Source: Hymenopus coronatus (lineage: Eukaryota; Arthropoda; Insecta; Mantodea; Hymenopodidae). From it: 64,000 nt of DNA. Below the pieces are notes generated by a model. The model worked only from the letters and a program-made list of their open reading frames with translations. It was not told the DNA's origin and did no database searches. The DNA lies in assembly GCA_030762935.1 (NCBI GenBank), contig CM060900.1:387833132-387897131 (forward strand), given 5' to 3'. Below are positions 53,090 through 64,000 of this stretch, one piece after another (position 1 is the stretch's first letter; each line of letters starts with the position of its first letter). Position numbers and translations under genes: made by a program.

Positions 53090-54250
53090 GATCTTAAAGC
53101 AAGTGCATGCATTTTAGGTGCTGGACCCAGTCTTATTTAATTTATTGATGACCTACTACAAAATATTAACAGCAGGGTATTGCATGTAATATCATTCAAA
53201 TTCCTGCCCTGCTTTGTCCAGATGACATGGTAGTGTGTTCTATTACTGTGAATGGCTTACAATTATGTTTACCAGAAATAGATACTTATTATGCAGAATG
53301 GGGAATAAAAGTAAAAAGAGGCAACACAAATTTTAATTGCTCTTTGTACCAGCTGAAATATTAAATGTCACAGCCGGGATTTAAACATGGTTCTGCTGCT
53401 CTCCATGTGGTTTTTCTAACCATCGAGCTCGCTCCTGCGACAGCATACCAGCATGTTCAATCTTTCAAATGATTCATTTGTTTTATCTGGCCAACCAACA
53501 GGTATGTTGCTTCAAAGAACATCTTGATGACAACTTTCATTCATGAGTGCTTAGTATCCAGATTGTATTAACATTGTTATTTCCATGTTTTGTAAGATAG
53601 TATTGGAGTTGCCATGCAGCAGATAATAATGTAGTCAAATTGATATGGATAGAGTAGCAAGAAAAGGATTGATTATGGAAAGAGCTTTGAAATACAGGTA
53701 TAGGATCATGAATGTAGAAGGTAATTTGTTAAAACAATGCTTAAAATACCAGAAAATAAGTTTACAAAGCATGGGTTGGATAAATGAATTAAGAAATAAC
53801 TTAGAAAATAATGAAATTGGGGATGTTTGCAAGAAAAGAGAAACAGCAAAGCTTTGTGGAGGGGTTCAGATGTTTCAAGATGTCAAGAAGTTGTTTACTC
53901 GGATAACTGAGAAGAGCTCATTAGTATTTTAATTACGATGAAAAACAATTGGGAATGACAGAGGTACATAGCACCAATAAGGAACATGGGGGGGAGGGGG
54001 ACATGGTAAGAGCAGGAGTATTTAGGCTAAAAGGGCAATGAAATAACTATCTGCTAGGTGAATGTCCACTATGAAGGGGAAAAGAAGATATACAGCATAT
54101 TTTATATGAATGCTGGGAACAGAGATTTGAAGAAAAAAAATTGTGTTGTCTAAGAGTGAATAATGCTTTTACTACTATAAATCAAATTTTAGACAGAAAA
54201 GTGTAAGAACATAGGGCAATATTTGGAGAAAGTAAACAAAATAATAATAA
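53090..54250 (+). mobile_element. Non-LTR retrotransposon relic, RT and C-terminal parts
   Basis: At 53110-53340 the plus strand gives, over two frames, LFNLFIDDLLQNINSR, then a FVQMTW/DDMVVCS block where the YADDMV catalytic box would be (only DDMV remains), and LQLCLPEIDTYYAEWGIKVK. At 53600-54200 it continues with the C-terminal region: ARKGLIMERALKYRYRIMNV (53655-53715), then EEKEDIQHILYECWEQRFEE, the Cys/His-type motif (one or more Cys lost) found at the end of R1/RTE-like ORF2 proteins. Between them, at 53347-53580, is non-LINE sequence with a tRNA-like piece. Truncated and broken. Confidence 0.65.
53350..53450 (-). repeat. tRNA-like SINE head inserted in the LINE relic
   Basis: The minus strand has GAGCGAGCTCGATGGTTAGA (A-box-like) and ATGTTTAAATCCCGGCTGTG (B-box-like) at pol III spacing. 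Only the head is visible, so the call is weak. Confidence 0.35.
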
Positions 54251-54254
54251 TTGA

Positions 54255-55610
54255 AATGCACTGCAAGAAATGGAAAGGAAAATAATTTGTAATAATTACA
54301 ATAATTATTATAAATATAAGAATTTAAGATTGTTGTAAAATTGAATAGTTAAGAGGGTTGCCCTTCTGAAAAGTGGCTAGGGCCTGATTTAGGGGTCAGT
54401 TTATAACATGTAATAACTCAGAACTACCATAAATTATTATTTATATGCTATAATTTGAATAAACGGGTCTATGATGACAATGTAGACATGCTTTCAAATA
54501 CAATTCAACTGCCAACTGCATTTCACTTTGGGTACAGAAGTTTGAAACCACTGGATGTTTCGTCCTGGCAGACATACGGGTCACTGCAGATATCAAGAGT
54601 GTAGTTGCTAAGATGTGAGCTATATTTCAAATGGGTCCAAAGAAATAACTCATGATAGTCTAGAACTCAAGAGTACTACAACCCATTATATAACATTCTA
54701 TAGAAAGCTGTCCTTAAGCCACACAAACTGTAGCTTAGGTACACATTGACAGCAGCAGATAAGCTCAAATGCCTTGCCTTGCACAAAAATGCAGAACATG
54801 TTTAGGGATTGATTCACTGGCAAGTTAAATTTAGCAATGAGGCACCATTCCACCTAAGCAGAAAAGTAAGTTGCCAAATGTTAGGATATGGGGTACAGAA
54901 AATCCTCATACTATTTAGGAGCATCATGTGAGAATCACCTATAGTGAAATTGTTTTGTGCAATGAGCAACTCTAAACTGCGTAGCACTGTCCTTTAATGA
55001 GTGCACGATTGTCGGTCATACGTACCTGAACTGTTAAAAAAATGACTTTTACCTCAAATAGTGGCAGATTTTATGGATATATTCCAACAGAATGACATTC
55101 CTTTTCACTTACATCATATTCCTGGATGTCACCATTTCAGAATGTTAGATTACCCTTACTGGGGATGGGAATTTGACAATACTGTCCTGGTCTCTGTGAT
55201 CACCAGACATCACAAACTGCAACTCTTGTTAGTAGAGATCTCTAAAGGATGCTGTTCATATACACACATTACCACAGAATATTAGAAGAGACATGCCATT
55301 TCTCTTGTTACTAATAATCTTCAAATAAAGGAAAGGTAAACAATCATTTTTTTTTTTTTTTTCTACATACGAAGTAAATTTAATAGACTGATTTTGAACG
55401 TTTTATGGTTTCACAGCATAATCAATGAACTTTTCAGGAAGAGTAGCAAAAATATAATCAATTTATTTATACCCCACTTTTGGAGGTGGCATAGTTTTAC
55501 TGAAGTGGTATAGAAGCTAAAATAATGTAGATATGATGTAATTTTTGTTGAAGTGGTATAGAAGTTCAAGTTGTAAAGGTGCATTTTGCTGTTTTTCTTG
55601 GATGTTGATT
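54255..55610. other. No gene recognised; T17 tract near 55346-55362
   Basis: AT-rich sequence with short frames (plus 55061-55285, 74 residues). No motif recognised. Confidence 0.4.
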
Positions 55611-55624
55611 GATTATGCCCTTAA

Positions 55625-55770
55625 ACTGTTAAATCTTCAAGATTTAAGTTTACTTTGGAGATGGAAAAAGGTGATTTGTTACCCTTTTTTGATTTAAAAA
55701 TTATTAGGAACACCAATAGGTTAATGTTTGGTGTTTACAGAAAACCTGCATATGTGGATAACTGTGCATG
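55625..55770 (+). pseudogene. Penelope-like element fragment, RT thumb
   Basis: The plus strand reads FTLEMEKGDLLPFFDLKIIR, then NRLMFGVYRKPAYVDN, the segment just after the YVDD palm box in PLE reverse transcriptases (family FTMEVEKDG.LPFLDL...FGIYRKPTHTDNY). Nothing of the palm or nuclease is attached. It directly abuts the Tc1-like element that follows. Confidence 0.7.
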
Positions 55771-55774
55771 GTCA

Positions 55775-56765
55775 TTATATTATATGGTAACCCATTTGCG
55801 GCCTTTCTCTCCTGTCGCCATAGTAAACTTGGTGCATCACTTAGCTTTGGAACAGCACGTGTTTATTTGTAAAGTTTACTTTAAGCATGAATCTGCTTGC
55901 TTTGTGTGGGGAGTGTGGTGAAAAGTTTGCAAACTCTGTACCACCTGCAAGAAAAACTATACATGCGGTTGTCAATAAATTTGAAGCTTCGGGTTCAGTG
56001 TTGGACAAAAACATTCTAGGAGAAGGCCAGTGTTAACAGAAAATAAACTGGATGATGTCTATGCCAATTTGGAGCGTTGGCGTCGAAAATCGCTGAAAAA
56101 ATTAGCTCAACAAAGAGGTGTATCTTCATCTTCTGCTAGAAATGCTGCACGTCTCTTGAAACTAAAACCTTATCGCTACACTCGAGTGCAAGCATTAAAA
56201 GCAAATGACCCCGGTAAATGTGTGAATTATTGCAATTGGTTTTTCCAATCTATAGAAAGGTTTCATTGACCTACAGCATTTGTTTTTCTCTTTACGAATC
56301 TTGGTTTGCTTAAATGGGCATGTGAATACTCACAACAGTCTATACTGGGCTTCAGAAAAACCTGTGGTATTGGATGAAATGCCTCACTATGGTAACAGAA
56401 TTGGAGTTTGGTGTGTGATAAGTGCTACAAGAGTAACAGACCCCATTTTTTGTGATAAAACAATGAATATAGAGCTAATTCTCAAACCATTTTTCGATTG
56501 CTTGACAGAAGAAGAGAAATCACATCGTTGGCTCCAGCAAGGTTCTGCAATAATATACATGGTTGTCGAATCGTTAAGTACAGCAAAAGAGGTGTTTGAT
56601 GAGAGAATTATTAGTTTGATTTGTGGGCCCCTCATTATCCTGACCTGACACTTGTTGAGTTGTTTCAATCTGAACTCGGGTCGCCTGCGGTGCCAAAGTA
56701 GTAAAAGCGGGCGTTAAGCACTATCAAAAAGTGAGTTTACCAGAATGAGTTCTGGAACCTAAGAA
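55775..56765 (+). mobile_element. Tc1-like element, copy 3
   Basis: The plus-strand coding content matches the family of copies 1 and 2 (shared LLKLKPY, VWC.IS and QQ-SA blocks). The N-terminal LALEQHVFICKVYFKH is followed by the HTH, DDE core and a degraded C-terminus. TIRs could not be fixed, so the ends are coding limits. Confidence 0.65.
55840..56700 (+). pseudogene. Tc1-like transposase, broken
   Basis: Blocks in order: LEQHVFICKVYFKHESACFV (55848-55905), ARKTIHAVVNKFEASGSVLD (55950-56005; HTH hinge), RRPVLTENKLDDVYANLERW, RKSLKKLAQQRGVSSSSARN (56085-56145; second HTH), LLKLKPYRYTRVQALKANDP; then NGHVNTHNSLYWASEKPVVL, IGVWCVISATRVTDPIF and HRWLQQGSAIIYMVVESLST (family LQQDSATAHT, so the second catalytic Asp is Gly). 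Two frameshifts separate the blocks. Inactive. Confidence 0.78.
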
Positions 56766-56769
56766 CTCT

Positions 56770-57055
56770 ATTAAATAGAATTTTGAAAAACTATACCATA
56801 TTCATCAGGTAAGTCAAATACCATTTCTTGTTTTATGTAAAGAATTGGCATGGATAGATAATTGAGGTCACTTAGATGCCAATGCTTTTGTGGTCTTTTA
56901 GACCTACAGAAGCCTACTTGTGAAACATACGGACTAAAACCCTAAGTAATGAACTGGTTATACACTATATGTTAGACCTTTTTCCTTAATTGAATTGCAT
57001 TAGTGCCATGAGTTTAATTAAAGCACACAAAAATGCACCTAGGAAGTTGAAAAAG
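56770..57055. other. Spacer, nothing recognised
   Basis: No motif seen. Confidence 0.4.
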
Positions 57056-57059
57056 TGGC

Positions 57060-58712
57060 GTATATTGCCATTACATGAACATTGAGAATAGCCCCCACTG
57101 TAACTAAGGAAATGTTGCTGAAACTCGAGCTCTTACCCATCTGGGTCATTTAGGGTATTCCATAGGTTAAAGAATTAAACTGAAGTTCCTCTCGATGGAC
57201 ACTTAGATTACTCAGACTAACCTGGGACAATAAATTGTATAGGATACTCATGGCGACCGAAATTTTAAAACCAAGGTTTGTTTGACAAAACAATGACAGT
57301 CTCTTGCCTCAATCGCAGTGATTGGGATGCACAGGTTAAACCTGACGGAATTGAGGGCCCAGTCTGTAATACTAATGGTTCGGAAACCAGTTTTGAGACG
57401 GGACTGAATGCTGTATCAATTACATCAAGCTGTTACTTAGTTTGGTCGATTATGTCACGGTCTTTCAAGCAGAGGCATTTCCAACTTTAGTTGGTAATTG
57501 GAGAGTGTAAAACGATCCTATAGTAATAGACGGATTTTTATTCTCTGACTGAGCAGGAAGGCTCAGGCTGTTTCGTCTGTGGTTGCAGATTTAATTCAAA
57601 GGACCGGCCTCCCTGATCCATGGTTTCCGCGAGTTGTTAAGCGAACGATGGGTAGGTTTCTTCCACCCCCTGAGTTTCCTGTTTCTCCATGTGTTTACCA
57701 TTTCATTTCACTCATCCTTCATCCCGTCGGTTGCTTTCAGGAATTGGAGTATCGGTGATGGTGCTCGGTGCAATGTGCCAGGGAAAAAGGATACTCATTT
57801 TGATCATATCCGTCCCCTGATTTAGGTTGGTTGCCAGAATGATATACACCCTTGACGGGAGCGTTGGACCATATATGAGGTGAGATCCCCAGTCTGGCTA
57901 TCCGACTGTTTAGATGCTTCTATCCGGAAACTGTAGGGACCCTGTCATTGCTGTGCCCTCCCTCCTGGGTCCGGCCACCCGGTGTATCCTCTCACCTTAT
58001 CTCTCCCTCTCTCTGGAGCGCATTTGTACAATAACCACGTAAGGTTCGGTGCCGAGTCCCCTTCGCCCGTATCCTAATCCTAAATTTATACTCCCAGATA
58101 ATCATCCTGAAAGTCCTCGGTTAAGTCCAAGTTGGTCTAAAAGTGCCGTTAGTCCCTAGCTATTCATACTTCAATTTAGCTGAACTGGGTACCAGGGCAC
58201 GTGGGGGGTTTGGCTAATGAAAGAACAGATGAAGCTACTAAGAAGGGAACTAAGCAATCATTTATTGGATTTGAACCAGCACTGGAGGTGTCGCCAGGAG
58301 GAGTTATCATGGACTGGTTGATCAAAGAACACTAGAAATACTGGAACCCATCTGGTAAATTTCAGTCCTCCAAAGCCTTCATTTGGTGATTGAACAAAAG
58401 CAGGTGGGAGAATTGATAAAGTTAAACAGGAAAACGATGTAATGGGCTAGGGGTCTTTTTACACGATACTGTCCACGTAAACGGCGTCAGCAGGTAGATA
58501 AGACAACAGTTTACCTATTCTCGTGTGAGCGCCCAGCAATTGCGAGCGACAGAGCCCTCATTTTGGAGTCATTTTCTGAAATTGAAGGGACTTTCAACTA
58601 TCACGGTCGAAGGTACCATTTATTTTCATTATGAACATCGGACCTCTGGAACAATGATAATAAGACCTGTAATGGCTCTGCAAACAAACTAAAGACTCAA
58701 AAAAAAAAAAAA
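57060..58712 (+). mobile_element. LINE 3' relic with RNase H and poly(A) tail, carrying an insertion
   Basis: The 3' part of a non-LTR element. NTNGSETSFETGLNAV (57360-57410) corresponds to the TDGSKT...G.G first RNase H block. VTVFQAEAFPTLVGNWRV (57460-57510) is the second (the FQAE Glu is present). After an unrelated segment (57605-58115), LNWVPGHVGGLANERTDEAT (58180-58240) is the VPGH..GNE.AD block with catalytic His. GFEPALEVSPGGV and a FSCERPAIASDRAL-like terminus (58280-58560) follow. An A13 tail ends at 58712. RT is absent. GC content is higher than in the flanks. Confidence 0.72.
57605..58115. repeat. Unclassified insertion inside the LINE RNase H gene
   Basis: About 510 bp of GC-rich sequence separates the second and third RNase H blocks. 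It has a CATTTCATTTCACTCATCCT segment like those in SINEs in this window, but no tRNA-like head. Ends and class unknown. Confidence 0.4.
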
Positions 58713-58799
58713 TCTTGGATGTCTTAAATCAATACGATTTACATTATTTGGCGAGGTAGAGTTAGACTGAAAACTTCAGTACCCTAGTGGGATCTCATT

Positions 58800-59005
58800 G
58801 TGGTTTATCCGAAGAAACGCGATGCAGTTGGAGAATTTACTACCATACAAGCAAGTTATGGTTATATGGCTAGAGCAACTGGATGGAAACCAGGGGATCC
58901 GTGGTTCAAATTTCGGCTGCGGCATTGCATTTTTCAGTCTGACTCTACCTCTGCAACCTATGTCCTACACACGACTGATGTGGAAAAATATTAATTCACA
59001 TTGGT
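58800..59005 (+). repeat. tRNA-headed SINE-like repeat
   Basis: ATGGCTAGAGCAACTGGATG (A box, 58865-58884) and GTGGTTCAAATTTCGGCTGC (B box, 58902-58921) have tRNA spacing. The segment 58800-58995 is GC-richer than the flanks and ends abruptly. No second copy was found. Confidence 0.5.
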
Positions 59006-60105
59006 TTTGCCTATAAGATTAAATACCAGATACCCTTTTAACTACAACAAGTATGAATATACTTTTGAGAATATTGTTCCTTTTTTCTCGAATGATAGAA
59101 ATATCATTCTTTTCATAATTTTATTCTACTTTTTAATTAAAGAATTAAGTTTCTTAATCCTTGACAAAAGAAGGGGAAACATCGGTAAACTGTCAATCAC
59201 TAACAAATTAATTGAGTGTCCTAACCGTGTGCAAATTTTGCATGAACTTAAAGTTTCTTGGGATTCGCGTGTTAAAAAGCTATATAGTGATAAAAATATA
59301 TACATTTAAATTAAGCACATCCGGGATTACTTATAACAGGTGTATAATTAACATTGTAATAACAATTCACAAATGTAAAAGAGTATGTTATATAATAAAT
59401 AAACGAAGTAAGAACTTTAATATCCTTTCTGATAACTCACTGCAGAGATTTTCCATTAATTTCTTTAAACGGTATGTGTACTGTATTAAAGATGATATGG
59501 ACCAGTTTCAACTTCTGCTGAATACTGTTTTTAATTGGAGAAGTGTAACTCATGAGAGAATTTGTGAATCTATAACACATTTGAGTAAGTTAAAGGTTTG
59601 AATAATAGATTTTACAAACTTTTCTTTTTAAATAAAAACTACAGTAAATATTATTTTGTAACAAATTATTAATTTGTTTCATTATAGCTCAGTGTCTGGG
59701 ACAAAGCCATATTCCAGATATACTTAAGATATTTAAGGCAATTTATGTGCAGAAAGGTGGAACATCTGTTCTAACTTTAGAGCTGTTTCTCGCGTTCCTG
59801 TTGTACCGAAACCTTTTATAAGTATATTGAACAATTGTTTGTTAACTTTTTGAGAAAAGGGTTTATTTTATGATGGACAGTTTTATTTTGGATCTGGAAA
59901 ATCTACCTCTTTAGCAGTGAAACATACATTTAATTGAGTGTTTAATGTGTTCGAGTGAAAGGAAACTGGAGCTATTTGTATGTGCGCCCTTAATAAAGAT
60001 TTATACCACTTACCACATATTCTTTTAAGTAAGTCTATGTTTTTGGAGTAAAAGAGAAGGGATTCGCCTTATGCAAACTTTGTCTTTCAAATAGGCAATA
60101 GTTTG
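59006..60105. other. AT-rich open frames of unknown identity
   Basis: Plus frames 59001-59309 and 59212-59601 (129 residues) overlap. The second ends KNFNILSDNSLQRFSINFFK...HERICESI, with no family I recognise. They may be the upstream part of the LINE that follows. Confidence 0.3.
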
Positions 60106-60109
60106 CGAG

Positions 60110-60955
60110 TATAAATGTGAGTTTGTCCTTATGTAACATAAATGGTCTTCGGCATTGCAATTTGGGCCCACTTTTGTTTATAATTTCTAAAAACAATCCA
60201 CCAGTTACGCTACCCAAGAGAATAATTGAGTATGCTGATGATACTTTTATTTTCAAGACATTTAATAATAACAATCTATATATGAGCGAAAGCTTTAGAA
60301 ATATATCTGATTTAATGGTAATTGCTTAAGCCTCAATTTGAAGAATACCACAACTTTTTATTTTTAGTCTCTGTAATAGTGTAAAATATGATTTAACGTT
60401 TAATTTACTGAGATTTCCTCTTCACAGTACTTTTTTTTTAAAATATCACGTTGACTATCGTATTAAAATGACAAAAATCTTATTAGATTATTAAGAACAT
60501 TCGTTTCCAAAAAATCCCATTAGAATTAGTAATTTAATGCGTCGTAATAGCACTGGTTTTAAGGATGGTGTTTATCAAAAAAGAAATAACCTTTGAGAAT
60601 CATTATGGGTTGTGGCCCTAATGAGCTCTGTAACCTACTTTTAAAAGAACTTGGATTTCTAAATCTTCATTTCTTTTATATTTTAGCCGATTTATGGTTT
60701 TTACCAAGTAATTCTGTAGAATGAGATTTAGCAAAATATTTGCGTGTTCATAATACCAGAAACGAGCACAGGTGAGTTATTCCTAAACATAGGCTTTCTG
60801 TTAGAAGTGAAAGTTATACTGTTTTTACTGTGAAGATGTTCAAGAAGCTGCTGAATGACTTAAGCAGTATTAGTGATATCAACATTGCTAAACGACGAAT
60901 AAGACCTACTTTTAGAAAATATCCTCTAAATTGTAGAGGAAAGTATTGATAATGT
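60110..60955 (+). mobile_element. CR1/L2-like LINE relic, RT and C-terminus
   Basis: LGPLLFIISKNNPPVTLPKR and IIEYADDTFIFK (60160-60250) are the RT GSxLGPLLF and YADDT catalytic box. After a gap with shifts, a RIIMGCGPNELCNLLLKELG-like piece (60595-60655), LHFFYILADLWFL, and KHRLSVRSESYTVFTVKMFK then LLNDLSSISDINIAKRRIR (60785-60905) correspond to the C-terminal domain of CR1/L2-type ORF2 (R.I.G...R.SC..LF..L.IL; YTRN; K..N.LP..I). The rest is lost. Several stops. Confidence 0.65.
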
Positions 60956-61138
60956 TGTTTGTATTTAGAGTGCAATTATACATTTATGACATATACCTAT
61001 TGTAATCATATATTACTTAATGTTGAAAAAAGTAGTAATAACCTAACAGTATATTAATGATATAATATGCTATTAATACACGTAATAATAATGATAGCAA
61101 CAACAATAATAATACTTCGGATACTTCCGGAGATAAGA

Positions 61139-61232
61139 GATTAGCAGCAGTAATAAATACTACTAGTAGTAGCAGCAGCAGTAGTAGTAGTGGTGGTGGT
61201 GGCGGTGGCGGTGGCGGCGGCGGTGGTGGTTC
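61139..61232. repeat. Compound AGC/AGT/GGT/GGC trinucleotide microsatellite
   Basis: Trinucleotides grade from AGT/AGC to GGT and GGC, with the complement encoding poly-Pro. Unusually GC-rich for the region. Confidence 0.95.
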
Positions 61233-61420
61233 ACATATCATTATGCGATCCGCTTTCGAACCGTATTCTATGGTATGACAAAGGAGTTCTAGCTCCGAAG
61301 GGAAGATTATTTTTATGAACACCTTAGAAATTAGGTATAGCAATAGGATTGCTTAAGAATTTGCGTTCAGTTAGTTTCGAATACATATGTGTATATTCCT
61401 ACATTGCATTTCTTTGTTAA

Positions 61421-61481
61421 GGGCGCTGATAACCTAGCAGTTGAGCGCCCTTAAACCCCATTTACCACCACCACCACCACC

Positions 61482-61540
<59 letters not shown>

Positions 61541-61545
61541 AATAA
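61421..61545 (+). repeat. Repeat 3' end: GGGCGCT/AGCGCCC hairpin followed by (CAC)n(CAT)n
   Basis: GGGCGCT (61421-61427) and AGCGCCC (61444-61450) form a 7-bp stem around a 16-base loop, then TTAAACCCC and about 80 bp of CAC and then CAT units. The hairpin-plus-trinucleotide tail is a pattern I associate with the 3' ends of some insect SINEs/LINEs. The body of such an element was not found upstream. Confidence 0.7.
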
Positions 61546-61549
61546 TCAT

Positions 61550-63735
61550 TTGTTTGTTATTTTTTGTCTAATCAGGCTTTCTGAAGGGATCAAAATAACT
61601 TTTTTTCCGTTTTTCATAATTTTTGTTCCATATATGTAAATGATGTGTTTCTAAAATGTTCTAAAAGCCCTTTGTAGTAGTCGCAGTTAAGTTTAGGTTT
61701 AGAACCACAGCTCTCCTTTGTTTGCCAGATTCTTCTTGAGCAGAAAACCTGTTGATTGCGACTTTAATGTGAAAATGAATAGCATTGTAAGCTTCCAGCA
61801 ATCTCTTGCATGGATTACAGTTCTAATGACACAACAAATAGTTGATTTGTGGACCCCAATAACATCCCCTAACATAATCTGAAACACGTTAATAGCAAAG
61901 AAGTCGATGTAATGCGTGATTGTTTATTATAAAAAGCGGGAAATTTCAATTAGTACGTCTAGTCAAATTTCTTTGATTCTTGAAGGAAACAATACGCAGA
62001 ATCTTATTTAACCTAAATATTTGTCCAACTTTGCTATCGCTGTACACAATTCTTGTGTTTTCTTTAAGTGCCTAATTAATTATCACATTTTCATGCCATT
62101 CGAATATTTCATCACATAGTATGTTACCGACTTTTCGTTTTTGAGTTATCGTTTTCACAGGCACATGGACACACGTGTAAGACAGAAGAAGGGAAGCTTT
62201 CATTGTATTTTGCGTCATGTGGTCAGGTTGAGCAGTCACATGCCCAAGAAACGCGCAGTTAACGTAGTGATGGTGCGAAACTTCACCCAATAAGAGTAAA
62301 GGATAGCTAGGAGCTTTGATCATTATATAAGGCAGAGAATTTCATTTTTCGGGGTGTACGCCACAAAACTTTCAGAGTATAGTTCCGCGAATGTTAGGGT
62401 CATGAAAGATAATGAATAACATAAGTAGAAGTACTGTTGGCTAAGAATGATGGTTTCGACGCCAAGTTGCTTGTTAGGGAATATTTAGAATAAAATGAAG
62501 GTTATTCTTTACATTATTTTGTGAGTGTAATTTCGAAAATGAAATAGAATTGTATCTGTCGCTTTTCCCATCCCAGAGTGAATTCAAGAAAGTGTTCGCC
62601 GACTAAGTGAAATGTGAGCAGCTGGCAGAAGTCAACGCCAGGTACATGTTAGACAATTAAGATCACCCACTATACTTCGAATTCCCTTTCATAAACGACG
62701 CAACCACCTTCTGCAACATCCAGTATTTCCCTACCTCTAAATAGCACCCCAGACCGACGGAAGCGTAAAGTTTGAGTAGCAGGAAAGGACTAAAGAAACA
62801 TATCAATGTGGAATTTTAGTAATTCCTCCGAAGCAAGCGTTCTCACAAACCAATCGCAGAATTTACTACCCGATGTTTTTACACTTTCTTAAGTGCGCCG
62901 CAAAATGAACAACCCCTGTCAGTATAGACTATCCTTTTTCTTTCACGTTTTTACACATAATATGTGACCTGTTGACCTAGGTAATGTGGGCCATTGACCT
63001 TGCATAAAGTAATCGAACTCAATTCCGATAGTGCATTCGTTACCGCGAGACCTGCGCCTTCTGACCCACTATCTTTGCGAAAATTAACATGTGCGCCTAC
63101 TTGGAGATACTAACTAACCTGAAAACATACTGCTCTTAGTGAATAACATTATTAGTCCGCAAATGAAGCAAATATTGATATAATATTCTTCATTATATTG
63201 TCATCAATCACCAATTCAAATATTTACACAAATATACCTAATAGTCTTTGGTGTGTATATGTGTTCCTTAATCGTGATTTTCGAATAACCAGATACATTT
63301 TATAAAATGTATCATCCTTCTGTACTTGGAAAATATTATTTCAGAAACTCAAAACGAAGAGAAACGTACTTTAGTGGTATAGAATGAAAGAGAAAAAGGA
63401 TAAGCAAATCTTTAGTGACAACAGCAGATGGTATTGATTTAGTTGATTAGTCCTTTTATCTGGGACAAGAGCACTATTGTTTTTGGACTTCAGTACGTCT
63501 TCTACTGAAGGAATGAGGGTTCGGTGTGGGAGAAACTTTTATCTCCTAACGACTTACCCTCGTTTACAAGAGAATTTGGCCTAAAGTCACCGAAAAGTTA
63601 CAGCTACACAAACCCTTCCCCTTTTCTTTATAACATTAATAATAGTTTCACTTTCTTTTTCCATTACTTTTTTTGGACAGTTAATATTTTACTGTTACAA
63701 TACCTTCAAATTCTGAAACCATTGCAACCATTAAA
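61550..63735. other. No gene recognised
   Basis: Frames up to 83 residues (minus 62072-62323) carry no motif. No tandem repeat or TIR was noticed. Confidence 0.4.
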
Positions 63736-63739
63736 GAAA

Positions 63740-64000
63740 ACGTAAAGCGCATCGCCAGAACATAAAAACTCACACCCCCGAGGATAAAAAAATACTAAAT
63801 CACCTAGTCCAGCAAGCTAAATAGGAAATAACAGCACATACAACTGAGCAGTGGAATCAGCTGATACATTATATAACTGAAAGCCACAGCAGTGATCCAG
63901 CCAAGTTCTGGCGATTAATCAAAAGCACCAGAGCCAAGACAACGATCACGTACCAAATTAAACAAGATAGAATACTATTAATAACCACAGTTGACAAGCT
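63740..64000 (+). pseudogene. LINE ORF2 linker region, running off the window end
   Basis: The plus strand reads HTPEDKKILNHLVQQAK (stop) then EITAHTTEQWNQLIHYITES, DPAKFWRLIKSTRAK, ITTVDK. The DPAKFW-I..L pattern is the helical linker between endonuclease and RT in Jockey/RTE-like elements. The RT would lie beyond 64000. One stop codon (TAG) at 63821-63823. Confidence 0.6.

Noticed and set aside
1..64000. CRISPR array, operon, phage or bacterial system
   Set aside because: All repeats are eukaryotic transposons, SINEs or microsatellites; no ribosome-binding-site/operon organisation exists.

Overview
This is a eukaryotic, AT-rich and strongly repeat-dominated window, almost certainly from an insect or other arthropod. 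The evidence is the repeat content: Penelope-like elements (PLEs), several Tc1/mariner lineages, hAT and pogo/Tigger DNA transposons, non-LTR retrotransposons with RNase H, tRNA-headed SINEs (one resembling the Talua-type SINEs of termites and other polyneopterans), and a decayed copy of a multi-copy protein family I associate with arthropod genomes. A polyneopteran insect is a low-confidence guess. No prokaryotic gene organisation, rRNA, intact tRNA or CRISPR array was seen. The only plausible host coding sequence is one terminal exon at 30890-31303.

Layout. 0-9 kb is AT-rich sequence with a tRNA-headed SINE beside an A36 tract, a Tc1-like relic whose core is replaced by a nine-copy 78-bp minisatellite (1992-2690), a SINE (6.5 kb) and an internally deleted mariner with clear TIRs (7100-7995). 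9.5-11.2 kb has a PLE scrap and a Tc1-like relic. 14.1-23.4 kb is a deep nest. A second copy of that Tc1-like element (14103-18927) is split by PLE B (14518-17959), and PLE A (14552-16045) sits inside PLE B. Next comes PLE D on the minus strand (about 19.1-23.4 kb), split by a hAT element (20483-23043). 27208-30816 holds PLE C, a 3.6-kb, almost perfectly inverted pair with a 12-bp target duplication. One arm is still open through the reverse transcriptase (YVDD) and the GIY-YIG endonuclease.

30.9-31.8 kb has the candidate host exon (BESS-like C-terminus), which runs into a 171-bp tandem repeat. 32.6-41.6 kb is a nearly complete, decayed minus-strand LINE (ORF1 with a zinc knuckle, endonuclease, RT, RNase H, C-terminal zinc motif), split by a 3.7-kb hAT (35240-38951) with 14-bp TIRs and a perfect 8-bp TSD. 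That hAT carries two further SINE insertions. 41.8-44.5 kb is a pogo/Tigger relic split by a mariner (42333-43567). A large ATT microsatellite follows. 46.0-47.7 kb is the arthropod-family pseudogene. 49.7-64 kb contains fragments of mariner, SINE, DDE transposase, PLE, Tc1-like and at least four LINEs, and the last LINE runs off the window end.

Reading the elements together: most transposase and RT genes carry stops, frameshifts or lost catalytic residues. Nesting gives a relative chronology (Tc1-like before PLE B before PLE A; PLE D before hAT-1; LINE before hAT-2; Tigger before mariner). The most biologically interesting signals are the shared architecture of three PLE insertions (target duplication, 30-45 bp extension, inverted partial copy, sense copy), hammerhead-ribozyme-like motifs in their terminal repeats, and the coding-phase minisatellite inside a transposase relic. 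All family assignments come from reading motifs by eye; no database search was run.
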